DNA of 6,153 bases. Origin: Gemmatimonadota bacterium. GTDB lineage: Bacteria > Gemmatimonadota > Gemmatimonadetes > Longimicrobiales > Gaopeijiaceae. Shown piece by piece: positions 1-5,890 of this stretch. Location: NCBI GenBank assembly GCA_003567615.1, contig PWZC01000022.1:1-6153 (forward strand). Reading direction: 5' to 3'. A model generated the notes under the pieces. That model was given only the letters and a program-made list of their open reading frames with translations. It was not told the origin of the DNA and did not search any database. The translations under genes and the position numbers were made by a program. The first letter of the stretch is position 1; each line of letters opens with the position of its first letter.

Positions 1-773
1 ACCGGCTGGGCGATACGCCGGCGCTGCCGTGGAGCCCGACCATCGGCGGGCGGTATGGGAAGGGGTTGGGGCATGCGCGGCCATGTCCCAACCCACCGGA
101 AATCCGTGTGCTGCGCCATAGCTGCATCAGCCATGCACCGCCATCTCCGGAGATGCGGACGAAGCAGACGTCCCGGTGTGAGGGCCCGAGTGGGCGATCG
201 GAGTGGGCTAACGGGTTCTGTGTCCAGGGTCGGATCCGGAAGGGGCTCCACTGCCGCGCCCTGCGCCTCGAGCTGGTGGAAGAGAGTCCGCCAGGCGGGG
301 GGAAGGAGACGCAGGGGCTCGACTAGGCGTACCCGCTCGATGCCGAGGGTGCGAGGAGGGAGGATCGCGTCGAGCACCGCACGGAGACGGTCCGAACGGC
401 CGGGGGCGAGGGGCAGGCCCGGGACCCGCTCCATCCGGGCCAGCCCCGCCAGGCGTGGCGCGGCGTCTTCACTCACGGCGCCGTCCCACCCCGCCTCGAC
501 GAGTTCGTCCCGCCAGGCCAGGAGCTGCCACGCCGTGGCCCAGGGGTCGGCCGAAAACGACTCGTGGAACCAGGCGTCCGGCCCATCCATGGCCTCGAGA
601 CGGGCCAGATACTGATCGATCCGTTGCGCGGGCTGCACGGGCGGGCCCGCGAGCCCGAGACGGTTTTCCAGGACGGAAAGAAGCCCTTCCGGACCCAGAT
701 GGACAGCTCCCACCGACGCGGAGCCGTGGGACCAGAGGCTCCCGTCGAGGTCCACCCCGAAGGTGATCTGCAT
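1..773 (-). CDS. PD-(D/E)XK (AddB/RecB-like) nuclease-family protein, N-terminal part, truncated by window edge
   Basis: The frame is open from ATG at 773 to the left edge (257 codons). The protein begins MQITFGVDLDGSLW and continues with SFSADPWATAWQLLAWRDEL and VEAGWDG. This is the pattern I know from the start of large PD-(D/E)XK nuclease-family proteins, AddB-like partners in DNA end processing, usually 800-900 residues. The helicase-like core and the C-terminal nuclease motif would lie beyond the window, so catalytic residues cannot be checked. Resemblance is good for about 190 residues, to LPDPTLDTEPV near position 205. After that this frame becomes Arg/Pro-rich and unlike the family, while the adjacent minus frame gives a family-like SGDGG at 151-140. 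A frameshift near 160-200 is therefore likely. No clear Shine-Dalgarno precedes the start; seven C's lie immediately upstream. The gene diverges from the thioredoxin gene across 80 bases. Family call fairly sure; exact role not. Confidence 0.7.
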   Translation of the reverse strand, partial: MQITFGVDLDGSLWSHGSASVGAVHLGPEGLLSVLENRLGLAGPPVQPAQRIDQYLARLEAMDGPDAWFHESFSADPWATAWQLLAWRDELVEAGWDGAVSEDAAPRLAGLARMERVPGLPLAPGRSDRLRAVLDAILPPRTLGIERVRLVEPLRLLPPAWRTLFHQLEAQGAAVEPLPDPTLDTEPVSPLRSPTRALTPGRLLRPHLRRWRCMADAAMAQHTDFRWVGTWPRMPQPLPIPPADGRAPRQRRRIAQP

Positions 774-853
774 GGGGGGGTCGGTGTGGGCGCGAGGAGT
801 TGGGCTGACCCGGGCGGGGCAAGCGGGTTGAAGGTGGAAGGTAGTATGCCCCC

Positions 854-1602
854 ATGACAACACCGGGCCTGGTCCAGGCCCTACACCACCTGGGGGCTCA
901 ATCGTACGACCTCATGTGAGCTCAGGATGATCGTCACTCTCTCGGGGACTTCTGGGCGTCCTGGTGCGGGCCGTGTCGCGTTCTGGGACCGGTCCTGGAG
1001 CGGATGGCTGCCGCCGCCGGCGACCGCTGGAAGCTGGCGAAGGTGGACACGGAGCGCTTCCAAGAGGAGGCGGCCCGCTACGGGGTCCGGGGGATCCCCA
1101 ATGTGAAGCTCTTCGTGGACGGGGAGCCGGTGGACGAGTTCGTGGGTGCTCTGCCCGAGTCACAGATCCAGGCATGGCTGGATCGAGCCCTCCCCAGCGA
1201 GGAGGATCGGGCCGGCCGGGCGCTGGTCCGGGAGTTGGACTCCCTGGCTTCTCCGATCCGGCCACCGCCCTTACCCAACTCGCCGACCTGGACCCACCCG
1301 CGGACCTGGCGCAGAGGTTCGCGGACCTGGAGTTCCTGGCCCGGCGCATGCTCCTCGTGGACGAACCCGGGGCGCTGGGCGATGACGAGGCGGCGCGTCT
1401 CTACCTGGAAGGCCTCAGACGGCTTGAGGCCGGTGATTTCGATGGGGCCCTGGAGCGGTTCATCGCCTCCATGCGGGAAGACCGAGCCCTGGACGACGAG
1501 GCGGCCCGCCGCACCTGTGTGGCCCTCTTCCGGTTCCTGGGGCAGGAGCACCCGGCGGTGGCGGCGCGGAGAAGCGAGTTCGCCGGGGCGCTGTACGTGT
1601 GA
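854..1602 (+). pseudogene. Thioredoxin-TPR protein (CnoX/YbbN-like), interrupted by a stop codon and a frameshift
   Basis: Reading from ATG 854 gives MTTPGLVQALHHLGAQSYDLM, then an in-frame TGA at 917-919. The same frame continues into DFWASWCGPCRVLGPVLERMA, with the CxxC redox site at 965-976. KLAKVDTERF, YGVRGIPNVKLF (cis-proline loop) and EFVGALPESQ follow. Near 1247-1258 the homology jumps to the frame one base back, as if one base were lost. There it gives DPATALTQLADLDP, DFDGALERFIASMREDR and a C-terminus LFRFLGQEHP..FAGALYV ending at TGA 1600-1602. That tail is the TPR-like domain of YbbN/CnoX proteins, chaperone-redoxins that protect substrates under oxidative stress. Reconstructed length is about 249 residues, slightly short for the family. 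No start codon lies between the TGA and the CxxC site, so restart cannot rescue the active site. A purine-rich GGAAGG lies 12 bases before ATG 854. The damage could be genuine decay or two sequence errors. Confidence 0.8.
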
Positions 1603-1619
1603 GGGAGGCTGCGCTTCCC
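1603..1619 (+). terminator. Weak stem-loop directly after the thioredoxin stop
   Basis: GGGAGG at 1603-1608 can pair with CTTCCC at 1614-1619 around a five-base loop, with one G·U pair, starting at the first base after the stop codon. No T-run follows, so termination strength is doubtful. Confidence 0.25.
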
Positions 1620-1781
1620 CTGTCTGGTCAGGATCTGTGGTGTTCCGGAGACATGGCCGTTCCTCAGGACTTTCTCCGAGGGGGGTTGACACTGCCAGGT
1701 GGGTGCCCCAAGGTGGCCGACTGAAGGTTTACTCACTCCGGATAGGAATATCATGGGCGACCCAAACAGTCCAAGTAGCGA

Positions 1782-1819
1782 GGGTCCGAGTCGACCGTTC
1801 CGGTCGTCTCCTGGGACCC
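1782..1819. other. Two-part nested stem-loop
   Basis: Inner stem CGACCG (1792-1797) and CGGTCG (1801-1806) closes on a TTC loop. Outer stem GGGTCC (1782-1787) pairs with GGACCC (1814-1819). That is twelve Watson-Crick pairs with an internal loop of 4 and 7 bases. No T-run follows. Confidence 0.45.
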
Positions 1820-1907
1820 CACTCCACACCGCGGTCCGACAGGCCGTGGGTGGAGGATTCCGGAGCGTGTCCTGCGGGGGATTTCTCTTCCGCGTTTGAC
1901 CTGCCCC

Positions 1908-1937
1908 CTCCTCCGCCCGCCCCCCTGGCGCGAGGAG
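1908..1937. other. Stem-loop with one bulge
   Basis: CTCCTCCGC (1908-1916) pairs with GCG (1928-1930), skips C1931, and pairs with GAGGAG (1932-1937): nine pairs with one bulged base and an 11-base C-rich loop. It sits in a pyrimidine-then-purine-rich stretch, so chance pairing is easier here than for its neighbours. Confidence 0.3.
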
Positions 1938-2110
1938 AGGTGAAGGAAAGCAGGATTTCTTCTCTTCCCCAAAACATGCTGTTTCTACCCGAATCCGGCT
2001 GCGACGCCGGGCGGAGTAGGCGTGCACTTGTGTTGTGCCTGCGTCTCCCGCTCCAGCCACCCAATCACTCCATGGAGGACTACCACCGAATGGCAGACGA
2101 CGACCCTGGA

Positions 2111-2137
2111 GGTAGGTCGGGTCCAAGACCCCTTACC
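2111..2137. other. Strong hairpin in the receptor leader
   Basis: GGTAGG (2111-2116) pairs with CTTACC (2132-2137), including one G·U. After a two-base TC bulge, GGGTC (2119-2123) pairs with GACCC (2127-2131) around a CAA loop. In all there are eleven pairs in 27 bases. It lies 12 bases before a second strong hairpin, which hints at a structured RNA domain 155-220 bases ahead of the receptor start. No known RNA family was recognised. Confidence 0.5.
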
Positions 2138-2149
2138 AAGCAGATAACC

Positions 2150-2175
2150 GGGCCGGTGCTCATGTGCGCCGGTCC
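2150..2175 (+). other. Ten-pair hairpin in the receptor leader
   Basis: GGGCCGGTGC (2150-2159) pairs over its full length with GCGCCGGTCC (2166-2175), with two G·U wobbles and a six-base TCATGT loop. The wobbles would be A·C mismatches in the opposite-strand RNA, so the stem is better read as plus-strand RNA, the same direction as the receptor. No T-run follows, arguing against a simple terminator. Confidence 0.5.
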
Positions 2176-2223
2176 CATGAACCCACAGTTGTATCTTGTG
2201 AGTCGCCCTGCCCAGATCCGGTC

Positions 2224-2259
2224 CGGGAGGCGAGGTTCGTTGCTCGTGGCACCTTCCCG
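2224..2259. other. Stem-loop with internal bulge near the receptor start
   Basis: CGGGAGG (2224-2230) pairs with CC-TTCCCG (2252-2259, one T bulged). CGAG (2231-2234) stacks on it, pairing with CTCG (2243-2246), with a TGGCA bulge on the 3' side. Eleven pairs in all. It ends about 70 bases before the receptor start codon. Confidence 0.35.
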
Positions 2260-2323
2260 CATAGGAGGGGCGGTCCACTAGGCATCGGCCCTCTCCCCCG
2301 GCCGGAGTGTGAGCACGGGCGGC

Positions 2324-2328
2324 GGGAG
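2324..2328 (+). promoter_or_regulatory. Shine-Dalgarno of the receptor gene
   Basis: GGGAG precedes two in-frame ATG codons. Spacing is two bases to the ATG at 2331 and eight to the one at 2337. The usual 5-9 base spacing favours 2337, giving a product two residues shorter with an unchanged signal peptide core. Confidence 0.5.
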
Positions 2329-2330
2329 AA

Positions 2331-4685
2331 ATGTCGATGCTGAAGCACGCAGTCCGTTCCAGATTCCCCATCCACGCAGGGCGTCTTCTGGCCCTGCTCG
2401 CCTTCCTCCTTCTCCTTGGGTCTCCCATTGGGGCCCAGACGCCGGGATCCGAGCCCGGTACTCTCCGTGGCCAGGTCTTGGGAACCGACGGGTCACCCAT
2501 CTCTTCAGCCACCGTCCGAGTCCTTCCGGACGGCCCTGGCGCGCTGAGCGACGGCGCCGGCCGATTCACCGTGCGAGATGTGCCTTCGGGGTCCGTGCAG
2601 CTCCGGGTGGAGCGACTGGGCTTCCGTTCCCAGGAACTCTCCGTGGACGCCGCGACGGCGGGGACGCTGGAGATCGTCCTGGAGACCTCGCCCATCGCGG
2701 TGGAGGGTGTGGTGACCACCGCCACCCCCACCGGAAGCGGTGCCAGCTACCAGGCCGTTCAGGCCTTCAACACCGAGGAGTTGCGGCGGCTCTCCGGCAC
2801 CTCCCTGGGAGAGATGCTGGACGGCCAGCCCGGGCTCTCTTCCCGCTCCTTCGGATCCGCCACCGCCCGGCCCATCATCCGGGGGTTCGATGGTGAGCGG
2901 CTGCTGGTCCTGGAGAATGGCGAGCGGATGGGGGATATCCAGCAGACCGCGCCTGACCATGCCATTACCCTGGATCCCATGGCCATGGATCGCCTCGAGG
3001 TGGTCCGAGGGCCGGCCAGCCTCCTCTACGGCTCCTCGGCGCTGGGCGGCGTGGTCAACATCCTGAACCGGGATGCCCCCGATGCCTGGAGCCCGGGGCT
3101 TCAGGGCGGGGTCTCCATGCAGGGGGCCAGCATGAATGAACTCCGGGCCGCTTCCGGACGTCTCATCCACGGCTGGGACCGCATCGGCGTCTCAGGGCGC
3201 TTCACCTATCGGGAGGCGGGAGACGGTCGGACCCCCACCGAGTTGATCCCCAACTCCCAGAGCCAGACCCTCTCCACCGCCTTCGGGGTGGGGGTGAGGA
3301 CCAACTCCTTCCAGGGTGGGTGGTCCGTGTCGTACCACGACAATGACTACGGGGTGCCCGAGTTCGGCGTGGAGACCGAGGACGGGGAGTTCGTGGAAGC
3401 CCAGCCCGACATGGAGGTGCGGATCGACCGCTTCAACACCCAGGCCCGGGGCACGTGGGAGCTGGATCGCTGGATCGAGGCCATGGACTTCCGGACCACC
3501 TTCTCCCGGTCTCTTCAGGAGGAGGGGGAGCCTGGAGTCCCTGCAGAGCTTCTTGAGCTGGAGATCGACACCCGCCTCTCTTCGTCCACGGTCCTGCTCC
3601 GACACCGCCCCACGGGGATCCTGGACCAGGGCGTGGTGGGGTTCAACTTCCTCCGGAAGGACCAGGGAGTGGAGGGGCTCGAGGCATACTTCCCAGGTGA
3701 GGTCCTTACCTCGGTTGCGGCCTACACCTTCCAGGAGATTCCCCTAGGTCTCCGAACCCGACTCCAGCTTGGAGGACGTCTGGAGCAGGAGTGGCTCGAG
3801 ACCCGGACGAATCAGTTCTTCGGCAGCACCGACATGCGGGAAGACAACGAACTGCAGGTCTCGTGGTCGGTGGGTCTGAACTTCCAGCCTGCGGCCGGGG
3901 TGGAGGTTGGAACCCAGCTGGCCCGGGCCCACCGGAACCCCACCGTGCTTGAGCGATATGCCAACGGTTGGCATGCCGGGGCCACTCGGGTTGAGCTGGG
4001 AGCTACCCGAGAGCCTGGCGACCCCCGTCTGGCCAGCGAGGTTGGACACGGGCTCGACCTCTTCACCCGGTTCTCGTCAGAGCGCTTGCGTCTGGAGCTG
4101 GCCGGGTTCTACAACCGCATCGACAACTACGTGGCGCTGGAAACCCTCCCGGCGGACTGCGGTGGGATCGAGTACCGGGTCCGGGCCGACCGTGAGTTCC
4201 CGGCCTGTGTGCAGTTCTTCAGCGCCGATGCCGAGATGATGGGGGGCGAGGCGACGTTGGATGTGCTCCTCACCGACGAGATCCGGGCCCGGGTCGTGTC
4301 CGATTTCGTGAGGGGCACCCGCCGGGACGGAGACCAGGATCCCCTCCCCTTCATTCCTCCCTTCCGGACCTCCCTGGAGCTGGAGCGGGATTGGGGGCGG
4401 GCCTCCCTGGGCGGCACCTTCCGGTTCGTGAACAGCCAGAGCCGGGTCCCGGACGACGAACTGCCCACCAACTCCTACACTCTCATGGCGCTGAACGGGA
4501 CGTGGGCGGTGGATCCCCAGGGACAGCACCGGATCAGCTTCACGGTGGACAACCTGCTGGATACCAGCTACCAGGATCACCTCTCGGTGGTGCGGCGCTT
4601 CCCGGCGCCGGTGTCCCCCGACAACCCGGCGCGCTTCGAGATGCCGGGCCGGAACATCACTGTGTCGTACCGGTGGATGTTCTGA
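2331..4685 (+). CDS. TonB-dependent outer-membrane receptor, ZnuD-like branch
   Basis: Intact 784-residue receptor expected to import a scarce ligand across the outer membrane using TonB/ExbBD energy. Residues 1-35 are a signal peptide: Lys/Arg start, Leu-rich core at 19-29, likely cleavage after A35. Residues 44-106 form a carboxypeptidase-regulatory-like beta domain. A TonB-box-like stretch (AVEGVVTTA) lies at about 123-131. The plug follows with PIIRGFDGERLLVLENGE (181-198), GDIQQTAPDHA, and VVRGPASLLYGSSALGG (224-240). The barrel runs to the C-terminal phenylalanine (YRWMF), as outer-membrane assembly requires. The plug, the YGVP turn (340-343), VRID (363-366), SADAEMMGGE and the NLLDTSYQDHLS end resemble ZnuD-type metal receptors. 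The usual His-rich loop after YGVP is absent and replaced by an acidic one, so zinc is not assured. The only cysteines are C610 and C626. GGGAG at 2324-2328 leaves two bases to ATG 2331 but eight to ATG 2337, so translation may start at residue 3. Confidence 0.9.
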   Translation: MSMLKHAVRSRFPIHAGRLLALLAFLLLLGSPIGAQTPGSEPGTLRGQVLGTDGSPISSATVRVLPDGPGALSDGAGRFTVRDVPSGSVQLRVERLGFRSQELSVDAATAGTLEIVLETSPIAVEGVVTTATPTGSGASYQAVQAFNTEELRRLSGTSLGEMLDGQPGLSSRSFGSATARPIIRGFDGERLLVLENGERMGDIQQTAPDHAITLDPMAMDRLEVVRGPASLLYGSSALGGVVNILNRDAPDAWSPGLQGGVSMQGASMNELRAASGRLIHGWDRIGVSGRFTYREAGDGRTPTELIPNSQSQTLSTAFGVGVRTNSFQGGWSVSYHDNDYGVPEFGVETEDGEFVEAQPDMEVRIDRFNTQARGTWELDRWIEAMDFRTTFSRSLQEEGEPGVPAELLELEIDTRLSSSTVLLRHRPTGILDQGVVGFNFLRKDQGVEGLEAYFPGEVLTSVAAYTFQEIPLGLRTRLQLGGRLEQEWLETRTNQFFGSTDMREDNELQVSWSVGLNFQPAAGVEVGTQLARAHRNPTVLERYANGWHAGATRVELGATREPGDPRLASEVGHGLDLFTRFSSERLRLELAGFYNRIDNYVALETLPADCGGIEYRVRADREFPACVQFFSADAEMMGGEATLDVLLTDEIRARVVSDFVRGTRRDGDQDPLPFIPPFRTSLELERDWGRASLGGTFRFVNSQSRVPDDELPTNSYTLMALNGTWAVDPQGQHRISFTVDNLLDTSYQDHLSVVRRFPAPVSPDNPARFEMPGRNITVSYRWMF

Positions 4686-4715
4686 GGGGGAGTGACGCCC
4701 AATAGGACCTCCCCC
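4686..4715 (+). terminator. Stem-loop immediately after the receptor stop codon
   Basis: GGGGGAG (4686-4692) begins right after the TGA and pairs with CTCCCCC (4709-4715): seven pairs with a 16-base loop, followed only by TT. It is a plausible weak intrinsic terminator or mRNA 3' end stabiliser for the receptor. Confidence 0.4.
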
Positions 4716-4731
4716 TTCGGCCCCTCTGGCT

Positions 4732-4761
4732 CCCCGGCCCTGGTTCTTTCCAGGGTCGGGG
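4732..4761. terminator. Long hairpin between convergent genes, probable bidirectional terminator
   Basis: CCCCG (4732-4736), G4737 and CCCTGG (4738-4743) pair with CCAGGG (4750-4755), T4756 and CGGGG (4757-4761): twelve pairs including one G·T, closing on a TTCTTT loop. It lies 46 bases after the receptor stop and 86 bases beyond the stop of the convergent membrane-protein gene. No T-run flanks it on either strand, which is common in GC-rich genomes. Confidence 0.6.
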
Positions 4762-4847
4762 CAGCCGTCTGCCTCTACGTGGGAGTCGGTGGTGGTTCGG
4801 CGTGGCTTAGGGAGTCGGGGATGGGGAGGACGATGCGGGGTCCGCGG

Positions 4848-5474
4848 TCAGGAGGTCAACTCCTCTTCGTCCGAGGGCGGATCCCCGTCGATGCGGGCGA
4901 GCAGCCCGTCGGCACAGACCCCCACGAAGGTCACCCACGCCCCCGTGATCACCAGCACCACAAAGAGGACGATCGCGGACAGGGCGTGGCTCCCGACACC
5001 CGACGAGGCGGTTCTGTAGTGGGGCATGAACACCGACGTCAGAAAGACGACGAGTCCCACCCCGCCCGCCAGGCGAGGCACCCGCAGGAAGCGCTGGCGT
5101 GTGGTCCGGGCGAGCGGATCCCCGGGGCGAATCTTCCTCCAGACAGCGGAGACGCCCCAGATCAGAAAGCTTGCCGCCAGCGCCAGGCGGAGCAGAAAGC
5201 GGAAGAGGTCGTCTTCCATCTCCTCGAACCAGGCGTCGTCCTGGAACGACGGTGACACGGCCGGGTCGAACAGGGCCTCGATGAAGTACCAGCCGAAGAC
5301 GGGAACGAACACGACGAACTCGATCACCGCGGCAAGCCCTCCCCCGGCGAAGTCGGCGCCCAGAAGCAGAACGAAGCCCCAGGTGATCAGGGCCGGCAGG
5401 ATCAGCAGGTACCGACCCCACTGGATGAAGGGCACCAAGATGATACCGAAGCGGCGAGGACGGCGTCCGGACAT
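4848..5474 (-). CDS. Uncharacterised integral membrane protein, about five transmembrane helices
   Basis: A 208-residue protein I cannot assign to a family. It has a basic N-terminus (SGRRPRR) and about five hydrophobic segments at residues 20-41, 46-69, 90-111, 133-150 and 160-187. A short, very acidic stretch (about 79-89, QDDAWFEEMEDD) lies between helices 2 and 3. An Arg-rich loop (113-134) follows helix 3, and the tail is acidic (DPPSDEEELTS). The Arg-rich ends and loops would face the cytoplasm by the positive-inside rule, suggesting inner-membrane location. Only one cysteine (C187) and few histidines are present, so no metal or redox site is evident. TAAGGG at 5490-5485 lies ten bases before the ATG and may be its ribosome site. 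It is transcribed toward the receptor gene. The IS91-type remnant starts about 155 bases upstream, so its promoter region may have been altered by that insertion. Coding status is supported by consistent hydrophobic patterning; function unknown. Confidence 0.75.
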   Translation of the reverse strand: MSGRRPRRFGIILVPFIQWGRYLLILPALITWGFVLLLGADFAGGGLAAVIEFVVFVPVFGWYFIEALFDPAVSPSFQDDAWFEEMEDDLFRFLLRLALAASFLIWGVSAVWRKIRPGDPLARTTRQRFLRVPRLAGGVGLVVFLTSVFMPHYRTASSGVGSHALSAIVLFVVLVITGAWVTFVGVCADGLLARIDGDPPSDEEELTS

Positions 5475-5629
5475 CGCTGGGTTGCCCTTAGTCTGATGGT
5501 GAACCGCCTTCTGGTCCGGCGGTCTCGGCGCTGACGGAACCCACGTGCGGGAGCCGGTTCACACGATTTCCCCCCCAGCCAGGTAGTCCCGCCGGGACGC
5601 CGCAGGACGGGCAGGGGAGCCTCCCCCGA
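5475..5629. other. Upstream region of the membrane-protein gene, no gene seen
   Basis: Between the membrane-protein start and the putative IS91 end I see no coding signal and no convincing promoter on the minus strand. A small perfect hairpin GTCCC-GCC-GGGAC stands at 5586-5598. This is taken to be host sequence flanking the insertion. Confidence 0.35.
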
Positions 5630-5630
5630 C

Positions 5631-5650
5631 AAGGGATAGGAAGGGATAGG
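5631..5650. repeat. Tandem 10-base duplication at the element tip
   Basis: AAGGGATAGG occurs twice without a gap, at 5631-5640 and 5641-5650. On the minus strand each unit reads CCTATCCCTT, matching the tip of an IS91-type oriIS. The duplication creates two possible cleavage tips; only the outer one is followed by CTTG. Confidence 0.9.
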
Positions 5651-5675
5651 AGATCCAAACGCCCTCTTGGGGGCG
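5643..5675 (-). other. Putative oriIS of the IS91-family element
   Basis: Minus-strand bases 5662-5643 read GCGTTTGGATCTCCTATCCC. The ISCR oriIS as I remember it is GCGTTTGAAC followed by TTCCTATACCC, so GCGTTTG and CCTAT are shared, with three substitutions between them and one missing base near the end. Directly upstream, CGCCC (5660-5664) and GGGCG (5671-5675) form a hairpin whose arm overlaps the GCG. A hairpin beside the nick site is expected for a Rep-type rolling-circle transposase. The consensus is from memory and was not searched. Confidence 0.5.
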
Positions 5676-5890
5676 GAGGCAAGGTAGGGCGCGGGGTCTG
5701 GCCGAGCAACCGGCCGAGAAGTGGGTGATGGCGGGGGCGTCTCTAGGCCCGGGAGGCACCGGAAGGCAGCCGAAGCCGAGGTGGACGAGGCCCCATGGGA
5801 ATCGGGGCTCGAAGGATGTTCGGATGGGCGGTTGGAGGCGGCCTGGTGCCAGGGTCCCGGGGCAGGGGCAGGTGGGGACGCCGCCGCTCC

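Larger units (their letters stand above)
1603..2330. other. Long non-coding, structured intergenic region before the receptor gene
   Basis: About 730 bases lie between the thioredoxin stop and the receptor start. Open frames exist on both strands, but they are rich in Arg, Pro, Ser and Gly, lack any recognisable motif, and run through from real genes in the wrong frame. I see no tRNA (no GGTTCGA T-arm on either strand), no rRNA-like block and no cobalamin or TPP riboswitch core. The region holds several stem-loops, listed separately, plus a perfect 10-base palindrome CTCCATGGAG at 2068-2077 and CCGGCCGG at 2298-2305. A TTGACA stands at 1686-1691 but has no -10 partner at the right distance. 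It may be a long leader, a non-coding RNA locus, or decayed DNA from an old insertion. Confidence 0.5.

Noticed and set aside
1..60. A plus-strand peptide LGDTPALPWSPTIGGRYGKG at the left edge, possibly the tail of another gene
   Set aside because: It looks less random than its surroundings, but I can place it in no family, and its frame runs on into an antisense shadow of the nuclease gene.
55..615. A 186-codon plus-strand frame opposite the nuclease gene
   Set aside because: Arg/Ser-rich composition typical of an antisense shadow in GC-rich DNA; the minus strand carries the recognisable protein.
828..847. Promoter TTGAAG...TAGTAT before the thioredoxin gene
   Set aside because: The spacing is only eight bases, too short for a sigma-70 promoter.
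917..919. In-frame TGA read as selenocysteine or as a recoded stop
   Set aside because: It lies upstream of the redox motif, not within it. The CxxC is complete with two cysteines, no selenocysteine insertion structure was evident, and other genes here use TGA as a normal stop.
1686..1714. Promoter with TTGACA as -35
   Set aside because: The bases 17 downstream (around CAAGGT) do not resemble a -10 element, and nearby alternatives are also GC-rich.
2111..2175. SRP RNA, cobalamin riboswitch or group II intron start
   Set aside because: The stems superficially recall these, but the SRP GGAA tetraloop, the B12-box and the domain V sequence of group II introns are all missing.
1004..2281. A 425-codon open frame on the plus strand, as one protein
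   Set aside because: Only its first about 80 codons are thioredoxin. After about 1250 the homology leaves this frame, and the rest is Arg/Pro/Ser-rich read-through of the TPR part and the intergenic region.
1985..2731. A 248-codon minus-strand open frame overlapping the receptor's 5' end
   Set aside because: Its right half is the antisense shadow of the receptor signal peptide and N-domain, and its left half has no recognisable motif.
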